Assembly (NCBI GenBank): GCA_003153375.1
Contig: PLYM01000235.1
Coordinates: 211-49,627, forward strand
Source of the DNA: Planctomycetaceae bacterium
GTDB lineage: Bacteria; Planctomycetota; Planctomycetia; Pirellulales; PALSA-1355
Direction of reading: 5' to 3'
Length of the DNA stretch: 49,417 nt
Part shown: positions 18,887 to 27,587 of the stretch, piece after piece
Position numbering within the stretch: the first letter of the stretch is position 1
How the letters are laid out: each line of letters begins with the position of its first letter
Notes under the pieces: generated by a model
Seen by the model: the letters and a program-made list of their open reading frames with translations, nothing else
Database searches by the model: none
What the model was told of the DNA's origin: nothing
Position numbers and translations under genes: made by a program

Positions 18887-19689
18887 TTACGGCCGACCAG
18901 CGCGCGACCGCCACCGGCGCGGCGCTGCGCGGCTGGATTCGCTCCGGCCGTTGGACAGGTACCACGGCGGGTGCGGCGCGGGGATTCGTGCAGGCCAATC
19001 TGGTGATTCTTCCAGATGTCGACGCGGCCGACTTCGGCGAGTTCTGCCGCCTCAATGCCCAAGCTTGCCCCCTGTTGGAGCAAACCGCCGCGGGCGATGC
19101 CGAGCCCCGGCGCATGGCGCCGGGCGCCGACCTGCGCACCGACGTGCCCCGTTATCGCGTGTTTCGCGACGGCCAGCCCGATCCCGAGGAGCCCACGGAC
19201 ATTCGCGGTTTGTGGCGCGAGGACCTGGTCGGCTTCTTGCTGGGTTGTTCGTTCACGTTCGAAAATGCCTTGCTGGCCGCGGGACTCGACGTGCGGCACA
19301 TCAGCCAGGGGTGCAACGTGCCGATGTATCGCACCGCGCGGCGCTGCCAGAGCGCCGGACGATTCGTGGGCGACCTGGTCGTCAGCATGCGGCCGTTTCC
19401 GCCGGCCGCGGTCGAACGGGTGATCGCGATCACGAGCCGCTTTCCGACCATGCACGGCCCGCCGGTACACGTGGGCGATCCCGCGGCGCTGGGCATCGAG
19501 CGACTGGAACGGCCCGACTTTGGCGACGCGGTGACGATCGCCCCGGGCGAGGTGCCCGTGTTTTGGGCCTGCGGCGTGACGCCCCAATTGGCGATTGCCG
19601 AAGCGCGGCCGGAGTTGGCGATCACGCACAGCCCGGGCTGCATGTTTGTCAGCGATTGGAAAGACGCGGATCAGGAAGTTTCACCTTAA
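18871..19689 (+). CDS. D-glutamate cyclase / putative hydro-lyase family protein (DUF1445)
   Basis: This 272-residue protein matches the DUF1445 family, whose mitochondrial relative is D-glutamate cyclase, converting D-glutamate to 5-oxo-D-proline, and whose bacterial members are annotated as putative hydro-lyases. Typical stretches seen are GFVQANLVILP, TDVPRYRVFRDG, LVGFLLGCSFTFE, ISQGCNVPMY, VVSMRP and the C-terminal ITHSPGCMFVSDW. Two starts are possible: the ATG at 18871, overlapping the ligase gene by 16 bases, or a GTG at 18883, giving a GTGA overlap. With a 5-oxoprolinase upstream, a role in pyroglutamate or D-amino-acid handling is attractive but remains inference, because DUF1445 enzymes are little characterised in bacteria. 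Confidence 0.87.
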   Translation: MQSPVITADQRATATGAALRGWIRSGRWTGTTAGAARGFVQANLVILPDVDAADFGEFCRLNAQACPLLEQTAAGDAEPRRMAPGADLRTDVPRYRVFRDGQPDPEEPTDIRGLWREDLVGFLLGCSFTFENALLAAGLDVRHISQGCNVPMYRTARRCQSAGRFVGDLVVSMRPFPPAAVERVIAITSRFPTMHGPPVHVGDPAALGIERLERPDFGDAVTIAPGEVPVFWACGVTPQLAIAEARPELAITHSPGCMFVSDWKDADQEVSP

Positions 19690-19735
19690 ACCAAAACCGG
19701 CCGGTTGTCGGCCGCGAACACCCACGAGGCCTTGC

Positions 19736-20992
19736 ATGTCCGTTGCGTCCACGAAGGCGTTTCCCGTCGCCTGGTGTCGTCAGCAGTTTCCGGCGCTAGC
19801 GCGGCAGGTGGACGGGCTCGAGGCGGTCTATCTCGACGGTCCGGCCGGCAGCCAGGTGCCGCGGCGCGTGATCGATGCGATCGGCCGCTACCTGATCGAG
19901 ACGAACGCCAACCACGGAGGACGTTTCATCACCAGCCGCGACAGCGACGCCATGCTCGAAATGGCGCACCAGGCCGTGGCCGACTTGCTGGGCACGACCT
20001 CGCCCGAGTGTACGGTGTTTGGCGCGAACATGACCTCGCTGGCGCTGGCCTTCAGCCGCTCGCTGGCCCGCACGTGGAAGCCCGGCGACGAAGTGATCGT
20101 GACCCGGCTAGATCATGACGCCAACGTCAGCCCTTGGGTGTTGGCCGCGCGCGACGCGGGGGCGACCGTGCGGTTCGTCGGCATTCACATCGAGGATTGC
20201 ACGCTCGACCTGGAACAGATGCGCCAAGCGTTGTCGCCGCGGACTCGGTTGGTGGCCGTGGGCTGCGCGTCGAACTCGGTGGGCACGATCAATCCCGTGG
20301 CCAAGATTTGCGCCTGGGCCCATGAGGCCGGCGCCGAGGTGTTTCTCGACGCCGTACACTATGCCCCGCACGGGCTGTTGGACGTCGACAGCTGGGGCTG
20401 CGATTATCTGGCTTGCTCGGCCTATAAGTTTTTCGGCCCGCACGTGGGCATCCTGTGGGGACGTCGCGAGCGGCTCGAGCGGCTGGCGGCTTACAAGGTA
20501 CGCCCGGCGGCCGACACGCTGCCGGATAAGTGGATGACCGGCACACAGAACCACGAAGGCATCGCCGGCGTTCTGGCGGCGATCGAGTATCTGGCCGACC
20601 TGGGGCGGCAATTTGGCGGCGGCGACGAGCGGCGCGGGGCCATCGTCACGGCGCTGAACGAGATCGGCGCCTACGAGCAGCAACTATGTCGCGAGCTGAT
20701 CGCGGGACTAGAAGAGCTGGACGAGGTGCGCGTGTGGGGCATCACCGATCCGGCCCGATTGGCCGAGCGCGTGCCGACGATCGCGATCACGCATCGCAAG
20801 TTGCCACCGGTGGCCCTGGCTGAGTATCTGGCATCGCGCGGCATCTTCGCCTGGCACGGCAATTTTTACGCCTTGGAGCTGAGCGAAACGCTCGGGCTGG
20901 AACCCACGGGGCTCGTGCGCCTGGGCCTGCTGCACTATAACACCAGCAGCGAAGTGGCGCGGCTGTTGGCCGTCTTGAAAGAATTGCGATAG
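19736..20992 (+). CDS. Cysteine desulfurase-like class V PLP-dependent aminotransferase
   Basis: This 418-residue protein belongs to the fold-type I class V aminotransferases, close to the CsdA/SufS-like 'cysteine desulfurase-like' group. Seen are YLDGPAGSQVP near the N-terminus, ANHGGRF, TRLDHDANVSPW, the FLDAVHYAPHG PLP-phosphate and pyridine region, and the Schiff-base lysine K231 in CSAYKFFGPH. The TGTQNHEGIAG motif and a C-terminal FYALELSETLG follow. The AHYAPHG form, in place of the AQ found in true SufS, and the absence of suf/isc partners argue for another lyase or transaminase role. The start at 19736 has a GAGG ribosome site six bases upstream; the longer frame back to 19595 overlaps the DUF1445 gene and is not needed. 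Confidence 0.87.
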   Translation: MSVASTKAFPVAWCRQQFPALARQVDGLEAVYLDGPAGSQVPRRVIDAIGRYLIETNANHGGRFITSRDSDAMLEMAHQAVADLLGTTSPECTVFGANMTSLALAFSRSLARTWKPGDEVIVTRLDHDANVSPWVLAARDAGATVRFVGIHIEDCTLDLEQMRQALSPRTRLVAVGCASNSVGTINPVAKICAWAHEAGAEVFLDAVHYAPHGLLDVDSWGCDYLACSAYKFFGPHVGILWGRRERLERLAAYKVRPAADTLPDKWMTGTQNHEGIAGVLAAIEYLADLGRQFGGGDERRGAIVTALNEIGAYEQQLCRELIAGLEELDEVRVWGITDPARLAERVPTIAITHRKLPPVALAEYLASRGIFAWHGNFYALELSETLGLEPTGLVRLGLLHYNTSSEVARLLAVLKELR

Positions 20993-21027
20993 CCAGATCG
21001 AGATAGCCGCTCACACGGCGTGCGAAC

Positions 21028-21354
21028 ATGGAACTCCGACCCACCAAAATTCAACTCGACGGCGACAATCGGCTGCTGATCGATTGGAGCGATGGCCAGC
21101 GACGGGCCATCAGCGTGTCCGAGCTGCGCAAGGTTTGCCCCTGCGCGACGTGTCGCGAAAAGCGGGCCCAGCCCCCCGCTGCCCCCTCGCTGGGTCTGCC
21201 GGTCCTCTCCCTGGCCGAGGCGCGGCCGCTCAAGGTGCTGGGCATGAAGCCGGTGGGCAATTACGCCTATTCGATCGAATTCAGCGACGGCCACGACACA
21301 GGCATCTTCACGCTCGATTTTCTCCACGGCCTCGGAAGTGACGTCCCGGCATAG
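21028..21354 (+). CDS. DUF971 domain protein
   Basis: This 108-residue protein is a stand-alone DUF971 domain, related to the N-terminal zinc domain of gamma-butyrobetaine hydroxylase. The cysteines C37, C39 and C42 in CPCATC form the expected metal-binding group, followed by the GNYAYSIEFSDGHDTGIFTLDFL segment split here as GNYAY and FSDGHDTGIF. Stand-alone members are frequently found with iron-sulfur carrier or assembly genes. Here the upstream neighbour is a cysteine desulfurase-like enzyme 35 bp away on the same strand, so the two may be co-transcribed. The biochemical role is unknown. Confidence 0.88.
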   Translation: MELRPTKIQLDGDNRLLIDWSDGQRRAISVSELRKVCPCATCREKRAQPPAAPSLGLPVLSLAEARPLKVLGMKPVGNYAYSIEFSDGHDTGIFTLDFLHGLGSDVPA

Positions 21355-21388
21355 GGCCGCGTGGTCATGTTCCTTTGATGAGCCTTTG

Positions 21389-21421
21389 GGTGCCATGCTT
21401 GCGAAGCGCAAGCATGGCACC
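21389..21421. repeat. Perfect 15-bp palindrome
   Basis: GGTGCCATGCTTGCG (21389-21403) and its exact complement (21407-21421) flank a 3-nt AAG loop. It lies between the convergent DUF971 and DUF4340 genes. It has no T-run and differs in sequence from the 16021 repeat, although both arms begin with GGTGCCA. It looks like a dispersed intergenic palindrome. Confidence 0.85.
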
Positions 21422-21453
21422 GGGCATAGATCCGCGTGCTCGCTGATGGGCGC

Positions 21454-21482
21454 AAAGAAAAGCCCACGACTGGCGTGGGCTT
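21454..21482 (-). terminator. Intrinsic terminator of the Gld-like operon
   Basis: Read on the minus strand, AAGCCCACG and CGTGGGCTT form a 9-bp stem (21460-21482) with a 5-nt loop, followed at once by TTCTTT. It lies 34 bp after the stop of the DUF4340 gene, the last gene of the minus-strand block. This is the clearest rho-independent terminator in the window. Confidence 0.8.
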
Positions 21483-21515
21483 GGGTGTGAAACCAAAGTG
21501 CCGACGGACCGGCGA

Positions 21516-23405
21516 CTATTGGCCTTTGAGGCCCTTTTGCAGTTCCTGCAAGTCGCCGATGCCAGGAATGCCACCGGGTTGACCGGGGGGCTTGGCGGCG
21601 CCTTCGGCGTCCTTCTTCTTGACAATGTCGGCGCGGCCCAGGTGGATCTTCTTGTAAACATCATCGGGAATGATGAAGTACCAATCGGCAAAGCGATCGT
21701 TGAGCTCCTTGACCTTGTCTTGAGCCTTCTTCAACGCCGTGTCGTACTCTTCTTGCTTGCGTTTGTTCTCTTTTTGAATGGCGATCTTCTTCTCTTCGTC
21801 GACCGGGGCCTTCGAATCCTTCGCGTCGGCCGCCGGCGCGTCGGCCTTGGGGGCATCCGCCGGCGCAGCGTCGGACTTAGCTGCCTCGGCCTTATCAGGC
21901 TCGGCCTTGCTCTCGGCGGCCGGTGCCGCGGCTTCGGTCCCTGGGTCTTCCTTGGCGGCCGTTTGCTTGGCCTTGGCGGCTGCCTTTTTCGTTTTGCTCG
22001 TGCCCTTCTTGGCCTTGGCGGCCGGCTGCTCGTCGGCGTCGTCGGCCGCGGCCGTCTTTTGTTCGGGAGCCTTCTCTTCGGCGGCCTTTTCCTCGGGCGC
22101 CTTTTCGCCCGGTTTGTCGTCGCCCGGTTTGGCGTCGGCGGGCGCCTCGTCGGCCGGCTTGGCTTCGGCGGCGTCAGCCGGCTTTTCTTCACCGGGAACC
22201 GGTTCGAGTTGCGGCTGGGGAATCTGGGCTTCGTCGAGCTGCGCCATCACGAACAGATAGCGGTTGAGAGCCGGATTAGTCTTGTCCTTCTCGCCGGGTT
22301 TCTTGTCGTCTTTGCTGGCCGATCCGCCGGCCAGATTGCCGAACCGCAGCACGTAGCGCACGCCGTCCTTGGTGGCGCAGGTGACTTCGCCCTCGCTGGA
22401 GTAGATCTCGTTTTGCTGACCAACCGGATAAAAGCCGCGTTCGATCAGCGACACCTGGGCTTCGCGGTCCTTGACGAACTCGTCGCTGGCCCGCAGATCT
22501 TGGCTCAAGCCCTTGGGCTTGCGTTGCACGTCGACGATCGCCAGATCGTTGAGCGCGGTCTTCATCGCGTTCAGCTTCTCGGCGTTCAATTCCTCATCGG
22601 CGGCCAGTTCCGTGACGACCGGCTGGCCTTCCTTGTCGAAGGTGGTCATCGAGACGACGTTCCAGCTTGACTTGGCGTCGTCGAAGCCAAGCTTGACCAG
22701 GCTGTTCTTCTTCATCCGCAGCACCACGCCGTCGCGGGTTACGTTTTCGCTCAGCGAATAGTCGTTCAGTTCGACGCCGCGAACGTCAAAGGCGGCGATC
22801 TTGAGCAGGTTCTTCTCGATCCAGTCCTCGAACTTCGTCGAGAACTTGTCGGTTTTGACCGCCACACGATAGACCTGGTCTCGCCCCGCGCGGCGCACGT
22901 AGTGCAGCGCCGGCTGGTCCTTGACCTCTTTGCCGATGATCAAATCGGCCAGCACTTTGTCCTTGTCGTCCTTGAGCGTGATCCGCCGACCTATGCCCAC
23001 GGCGCCGGGACGCAGCTTGTCGGCGTCGGGCGAAATGACGCCAAACTCTTCGTGTTCGCCCGGGCTGGTGCTGGCTACGCCCAGGATCTCGATATCGAGC
23101 AGCGCCGTGGCGGCCTGGGCCATGTGTTCGCGAGCGTCGGCCGGATAGTTGCTGTGCGAGGGAATCGACCACACCCCGTTGACTTGCGCCACGTTGAAAT
23201 CCGTGATCGTGGCGTTGTCTTCGTCATAGGTGATGACGTTCAAGCTCTTGGCGGCGTTGGGGTCCGTGAAGTCGGGAAACAGCTTGGTGCCGACGTCCGG
23301 GGGCGCGCTGTTCGAAGCCGGCGCCGGCCGCCACGGCTCCCAGGCCACCATCACCGCCATCAGGGCGACGAGCACGAACACCAACGTCTTGTGTTTGTCT
23401 TGCAT
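21516..23405 (-). CDS. DUF4340 membrane-anchored protein of a Gld-type ABC system
   Basis: This 629-residue protein has an N-terminal membrane anchor (about residues 7-24), then DUF4340-type repeats (NVITYDEDNATITDF, NGVWSIPSHSNYPAD, LADLIIGKEV, YRVAVKTDKFSTKFEDWIEKNLLKI) that are typical of the auxiliary protein of gliding-type ABC systems. From about residue 400 to 560 it turns into an Ala/Lys/Glu/Asp/Pro-rich low-complexity stretch, then a short C-terminal domain with NDRFADWYFIIPDDVYKKIHLGR. It follows the permease-GldG fusion gene by 62 bp on the same strand and is the last gene before a terminator. It is likely an extracytoplasmic partner of the transporter; the substrate is unknown. 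Confidence 0.85.
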   Translation of the reverse strand: MQDKHKTLVFVLVALMAVMVAWEPWRPAPASNSAPPDVGTKLFPDFTDPNAAKSLNVITYDEDNATITDFNVAQVNGVWSIPSHSNYPADAREHMAQAATALLDIEILGVASTSPGEHEEFGVISPDADKLRPGAVGIGRRITLKDDKDKVLADLIIGKEVKDQPALHYVRRAGRDQVYRVAVKTDKFSTKFEDWIEKNLLKIAAFDVRGVELNDYSLSENVTRDGVVLRMKKNSLVKLGFDDAKSSWNVVSMTTFDKEGQPVVTELAADEELNAEKLNAMKTALNDLAIVDVQRKPKGLSQDLRASDEFVKDREAQVSLIERGFYPVGQQNEIYSSEGEVTCATKDGVRYVLRFGNLAGGSASKDDKKPGEKDKTNPALNRYLFVMAQLDEAQIPQPQLEPVPGEEKPADAAEAKPADEAPADAKPGDDKPGEKAPEEKAAEEKAPEQKTAAADDADEQPAAKAKKGTSKTKKAAAKAKQTAAKEDPGTEAAAPAAESKAEPDKAEAAKSDAAPADAPKADAPAADAKDSKAPVDEEKKIAIQKENKRKQEEYDTALKKAQDKVKELNDRFADWYFIIPDDVYKKIHLGRADIVKKKDAEGAAKPPGQPGGIPGIGDLQELQKGLKGQ

Positions 23406-23467
23406 GGAACCAATTCCTCGCTATCTGGAGAGCACGTGGTCACGTGCAAAAGGGTCGGGGAGTGGGC

Positions 23468-26353
23468 CTACCGCAGCCGGGCTTTGGATACGCCCTCGCG
23501 CTCCTTGGCGCGACGGTTGAAGAACACGAAGAACGCCACCAGCAAGGGCGGAATCGGCGGCAGCAGCACGGCCCACAATTTGCGCTTGTCCTGCACTTTG
23601 CGAACCTCCTGAGCCAAATTGCGCTCGATCTTCTTAATCTCGCGATCGCGGTCTCGCTTGTGCTGCTCGAGCTTGATGGCCAATTGTCGCTGGCCGGCCT
23701 CGCGGGCTGCCATGAACTGCACCGTGGCTTGTTGCGAGTTGCCGCCACCCTGGCTCTTTTGCATCTCGGCGATCTTCTCGTCGAAATCCTTCTGCGCCTT
23801 GGCGATGGTTTCTTCATACTTCTTGGTGAACTTCTCCCGCTGCCGATCGGCCTCTTCCTTGGCCGCCTGGGTGGCCTCGTTCACGCTGGTCAACACACGG
23901 TGCGAGGGACGTCGGGTGCGGATCGCGACAAAGCGCTCATCACCGGCGAGCGTGTCGAGCACGTTGAGCACGAACGGCACGTTGTCGAAATGGAACTCGA
24001 ATTCCTCGTCCGGGTCGTCGCCACGAGCTCGCAAAGCGAAGAACGCGCTGTACAGGCAGTCGATATCGCCAACCACGACGACGTTGATTTCCGGATCGGC
24101 CTTGGGCTCGGCGGCTTTGGCATCGGCTGGTTTCGCATCCGCGGGTTTCGCATCGGCTGGTTTCTCGCCGGCGGCTTTGGCATCGGCCGCGGGGGCTTCG
24201 GTTTTGGCCGCGTCCACTTCAGGAGCGGTCTTGGATTCGGCCGGCTTGGCGTCGGCGGCTGCCGCTTCGGCCGGCTTATCGCTCATCGGCACGGCCTCGG
24301 GCTTGAGCTTGCCCTTGATCTGCGCGGCCAGCACGTACTTGTCGTTGGTCGGCTTTTCCAGCAGCGGCAACTCGGGGTTCAACTGCGGCCGGCCCATGAA
24401 GTTGCGTTCCATCACCTGGTCCCAGCGAACCGTGCCGGTGCGATCGCTGGTTGAGACCAGCTCGGTGAATTTCAACTGCGACGAGTTCAAGCCCGTCACG
24501 GCGCCTGGAAAGAGAAACAGCACCTGCTGAAGCTTCGATGAGATCGAGCTGTTATTGTTGAACGGGCGGGGAGCGCCGCTGCCGTAGTCGACGAACACCC
24601 ATTCGCGCGGAATGGAGCCGAACTTCGGATAAGGGTTGTAGGCCTGCCAGACGACGTTGTCGCCGCCGAAATCAACGCCCAGCATCTTCCACAGCGGACC
24701 AATGTCGCCCTTGGGCTGCGGGGGCTGGCGCTGCTGCATGAACATGTTGCCGCCGCCGGGCGGTTGCTTGGGCGCCTTGGTGCCGGGCACGTCGCCCGCC
24801 AGGTAAGGGAACGGATCCTCGAAGATCGCCGTCGGCTGACCGCCCTTGACCGCCGCGATGAAGTTATCCATCTGCGGCGGACCCAGCGACGAGGGCTGCA
24901 CGGCCAGCAGAACGTCGTACTTTTCGGTGATGGGATTCGTGGGGTCGACTTGCACCACGTCGTACTGCTTTTGCAGCTCTTCGATGATCTGCTCGTTGCG
25001 ACCCGGCGACATGTTTTGCATGTCGAACTGGGCAAATAGCTTGGCGTCGGTCGACAGCACGCCCAGCTTTTTGCGCTTCTGCTGGCTGACCGTGGCGATC
25101 GAGCGGATTAATTCATACTCCACCGGAATGCCACGGCCGAGGAACGGAATCACGACCTTGTCGAGACCGCAGGTAAAGGCCAGGCCCAGGAAGATTTCTT
25201 CCTGTCCCCGCGCGCCCCGCGCTCGCGACTCGACCGGCATGGCCCGAATGCCATATTGCTGCTCGGCCCGTTGAGCCTCTTCGCTAAACGGCTCGACGTC
25301 ATGGCCGATGACTTGCACCTTGTCGCCGGCCGCGGCTTGCATCTCGCGAACGGCCGAGAGCAGGTTCAACCGCGTTTGCACGTAGCCCTCGGGCACGTTG
25401 GGACTGACAAAGTATTCAATGACCACGGGCCGCTTATCGGGCAGTTCTCGCAGTAGCTCCAGACTTTTAGGAGCCAGTGAGCTGAGCCCCTCGGTCGTGG
25501 TGTCGACGCGCAGCTTGTCGTGATGCGAGAGGAAAATATTGAGCGAAACGACCACGACGCACAGGGCCAGGAACCGCAATAGGTAGTGGCCGGCCACGCC
25601 CTGCCCCTCGCGTCCGCCGCGCCAATGGCGGCGACCAAGCAGCACGACGCTCAAGTAGAGCATCAGGGCCACGATGGCCAGGAAGTAGCCGAAGCTGGCT
25701 AGGCTGACCACGCCGCGAGAAAAGTCGCGGAATTGTTCGGTGACGCTGAACCGCTTGATGAACGTCAGCGGGATACTCCAATTGCCCACGTTGAAACTGT
25801 CGGGAATCGAGCCGGCAAAGGCCAATGGGGCGTTGAACAGCGCGCCCAGGATGAAACCGATGGTGAGATTACCCGTCAGGAACGAGGCCACCATGCCGAT
25901 GCCCAGCATGGCCAGGCCGACGATCCAATAGCCCACATAGGTGCCAAACAGCAGCCCCAGGTCCGGATCGCCCAGCGTCCAAAGCACGAAAAAATTCGAA
26001 ACGAACGAGAACCCGAGCGAGACGGTGAAGATCGCCACGGCGGCCAGATATTTGCCCATGACCACGTCGAAATCGGCGGCCGGAATCGTCAGCAACAATT
26101 CGTCGGTGCCCTGGCGGCGTTCGTCGGCCCAGATGCTCATCGTGATCGCCGGAATGAACACCAGCATGATGTAGGGCAGGTATTTATTGAGCTGGTCGAG
26201 ATTGGCCAGGTTCGAATTGAAAAAGTCGTTGGGCCAAAATGCCGCGAACGAGCTGAGGAGCACGAAGACGCAGATGAAGACGTAGCCGGTGGGATTACTG
26301 AAGTAGCTGACAAAGTTCCGCTTGAAGATCGCACGGATAACGTGAGCGTTCAT
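23468..26353 (-). CDS. ABC-2 permease fused to GldG-like domain
   Basis: This 961-residue protein fuses two parts usually encoded apart. Residues 1 to about 240 are an ABC-2-type permease (GldF-like) with six membrane spans and WADERRQGTDELLLTIP at 75-91. A further span near 257-276 leads into a GldG-like extracytoplasmic domain (about 280-680), including LSSLAPKSLELLREL, IEYFVSP, GHDVEPFS and RSIATVSQQKRKKLG. An Ala/Lys/Pro/Asp low-complexity linker follows (about 700-780), then DINVVVVGDIDCLY-like sequence, a charged coiled coil (about 845-920) and a last membrane span near the C-terminus (LLPPIPPLLVAFFVFF). It sits between the ATPase gene and the DUF4340 gene. In Bacteroidetes, Gld ABC proteins serve gliding; in planctomycetes the role is unknown. 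Confidence 0.9.
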   Translation of the reverse strand: MNAHVIRAIFKRNFVSYFSNPTGYVFICVFVLLSSFAAFWPNDFFNSNLANLDQLNKYLPYIMLVFIPAITMSIWADERRQGTDELLLTIPAADFDVVMGKYLAAVAIFTVSLGFSFVSNFFVLWTLGDPDLGLLFGTYVGYWIVGLAMLGIGMVASFLTGNLTIGFILGALFNAPLAFAGSIPDSFNVGNWSIPLTFIKRFSVTEQFRDFSRGVVSLASFGYFLAIVALMLYLSVVLLGRRHWRGGREGQGVAGHYLLRFLALCVVVVSLNIFLSHHDKLRVDTTTEGLSSLAPKSLELLRELPDKRPVVIEYFVSPNVPEGYVQTRLNLLSAVREMQAAAGDKVQVIGHDVEPFSEEAQRAEQQYGIRAMPVESRARGARGQEEIFLGLAFTCGLDKVVIPFLGRGIPVEYELIRSIATVSQQKRKKLGVLSTDAKLFAQFDMQNMSPGRNEQIIEELQKQYDVVQVDPTNPITEKYDVLLAVQPSSLGPPQMDNFIAAVKGGQPTAIFEDPFPYLAGDVPGTKAPKQPPGGGNMFMQQRQPPQPKGDIGPLWKMLGVDFGGDNVVWQAYNPYPKFGSIPREWVFVDYGSGAPRPFNNNSSISSKLQQVLFLFPGAVTGLNSSQLKFTELVSTSDRTGTVRWDQVMERNFMGRPQLNPELPLLEKPTNDKYVLAAQIKGKLKPEAVPMSDKPAEAAAADAKPAESKTAPEVDAAKTEAPAADAKAAGEKPADAKPADAKPADAKAAEPKADPEINVVVVGDIDCLYSAFFALRARGDDPDEEFEFHFDNVPFVLNVLDTLAGDERFVAIRTRRPSHRVLTSVNEATQAAKEEADRQREKFTKKYEETIAKAQKDFDEKIAEMQKSQGGGNSQQATVQFMAAREAGQRQLAIKLEQHKRDRDREIKKIERNLAQEVRKVQDKRKLWAVLLPPIPPLLVAFFVFFNRRAKEREGVSKARLR

Positions 26354-26501
26354 GGCTTCGACCTGACTGAACGGGATGGTGTGCTAAAGTTCTCTGCTTC
26401 GATCTCGCGGGCCGCCCGAGGGCGGGGCGATGGGGAGGGACGTTGGTTTGCCGCCGCTTGGCTCGTTGCGCCAGCCGCCGGCGGCGCCGGGGTGTGGCGG
26501 G

Positions 26502-27239
26502 TCACGAATTCTGTGTGGTCAGTTCCTGGAAATGCGTATCGAGGCCGCGCCCGTCGGCCGTCAGTCCCGAGACCGGACCGTCGTAGACCAGCCGGCCTTC
26601 GTTGATGAACAGCACGCGGCTGGCGATGGCCTCGACCTCTTGCAAGATGTGCGTTGACAGCAAGATCGTCTTGTTGCGGCCCAGCGTGCGGATCGTGTCG
26701 CGCACTTCGCGAATCTGATTCGGATCGAGCCCGGCGGTGGGCTCGTCGAGAATCAGCACATCCGGCTCGTGCAGCAATACCTGAGCCATGCCCACGCGTT
26801 GACGATAACCCTTCGATAGCTTGCCGATGGCCTTGCCGATCACGCTGCCCAGGGCACAAAGCTCGACGACAGCCTCGATGCGCTGGCGTTTGCGCTGCGC
26901 GGTCAACCCGCGGGCGTCGGCAAAAAACTCGAGCAGCGTGCGGGGCGTCATATCGGGGTAGAGCGGGCCGTTTTCGGGCAGATAGCCCAACCGGGCCGAG
27001 CCGGCCAGGCGATCCACGGCCATGTCGTGCCCCGCGATGCGGGCCACGCCGCGCGAGGGCGCCAGGTAGCCGGTCAGCACCTTCATGGTCGTGCTTTTGC
27101 CGGCCCCGTTGGGGCCGAGAAAGGCCACCACCTGCCCCTGCGGAATGCTGAAAGTGACGTCTTCAATGGCAGCAAAATCGCCATAGTACTTGGCGAGCCC
27201 GACGGCCTCGATCATGGCCGGACCTTGCTGTTGATTCAT
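26502..27239 (-). CDS. ABC transporter ATP-binding protein, GldA-like
   Basis: This 245-residue ATPase energises the permease-GldG fusion encoded next. It has Walker A GPNGAGKS at 42-49, the ABC signature region LSKGYRQRVG at 141-150, Walker B LILDEPTAGLDP at 162-173 and the switch His in STHILQEVE near 195-203. LPENGPLYPDMTPRTLLEFFADARGL is typical of the GldA/NatA-like group (quoted here in part: LPENGPLYPDMT). I start at the ATG at 27239 (MNQQQ); the ATG at 27215 (MIEAV) is also possible, and the frame continues upstream to 27386 without resemblance to the family. It is the first gene of a three-gene minus-strand operon. Confidence 0.93.
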   Translation of the reverse strand: MNQQQGPAMIEAVGLAKYYGDFAAIEDVTFSIPQGQVVAFLGPNGAGKSTTMKVLTGYLAPSRGVARIAGHDMAVDRLAGSARLGYLPENGPLYPDMTPRTLLEFFADARGLTAQRKRQRIEAVVELCALGSVIGKAIGKLSKGYRQRVGMAQVLLHEPDVLILDEPTAGLDPNQIREVRDTIRTLGRNKTILLSTHILQEVEAIASRVLFINEGRLVYDGPVSGLTADGRGLDTHFQELTTQNS

Positions 27240-27587
27240 CGCTCGCAGACTCCAGAGTGTCGGAAAAAAATAGCAACGCCTTGTCAGACAATCAGTTCTG
27301 TCCGGGACACCCAATCGCGAGCACCGCGTCGACCGCAGGCCCCGAGGGCGACCATCCGAGGTCCCCCGCCGCGTGCCGGCTGACATGCTTTACGCACGCC
27401 CGCTGGCATACTGCCGGATACCGAGGGGGCTATCTTGCCCTATAAGCCGCATAAAGCGAACTAGAAGTGACTATGAACATAGCGTCCCTGTCCAGACTTA
27501 CGCAAGACCGGCGGAAATGGATCGCCCCGGGGCATTTTTTTTACCCCGTCGACCCAATTCCCAGCGATCTTCGCCGGCCGTCCGCGT
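27240..27587. other. Gap between nadB and the Gld-like ATPase gene
   Basis: These 348 bases lie between two minus-strand genes. On the plus strand GCCCCGGGGC is followed by a run of eight T (27524-27542), but no plus-strand gene ends here, and as read on the minus strand the run is A. I see no convincing gene or strong promoter for the ABC operon; a T-rich run near 27262-27272 (minus) lacks a matching -35. Confidence 0.4.

Noticed and set aside
27524-27542. GC palindrome plus eight T as a terminator
   Set aside because: It points along the plus strand where no gene ends; the stem would be only three pairs around a four-base loop.
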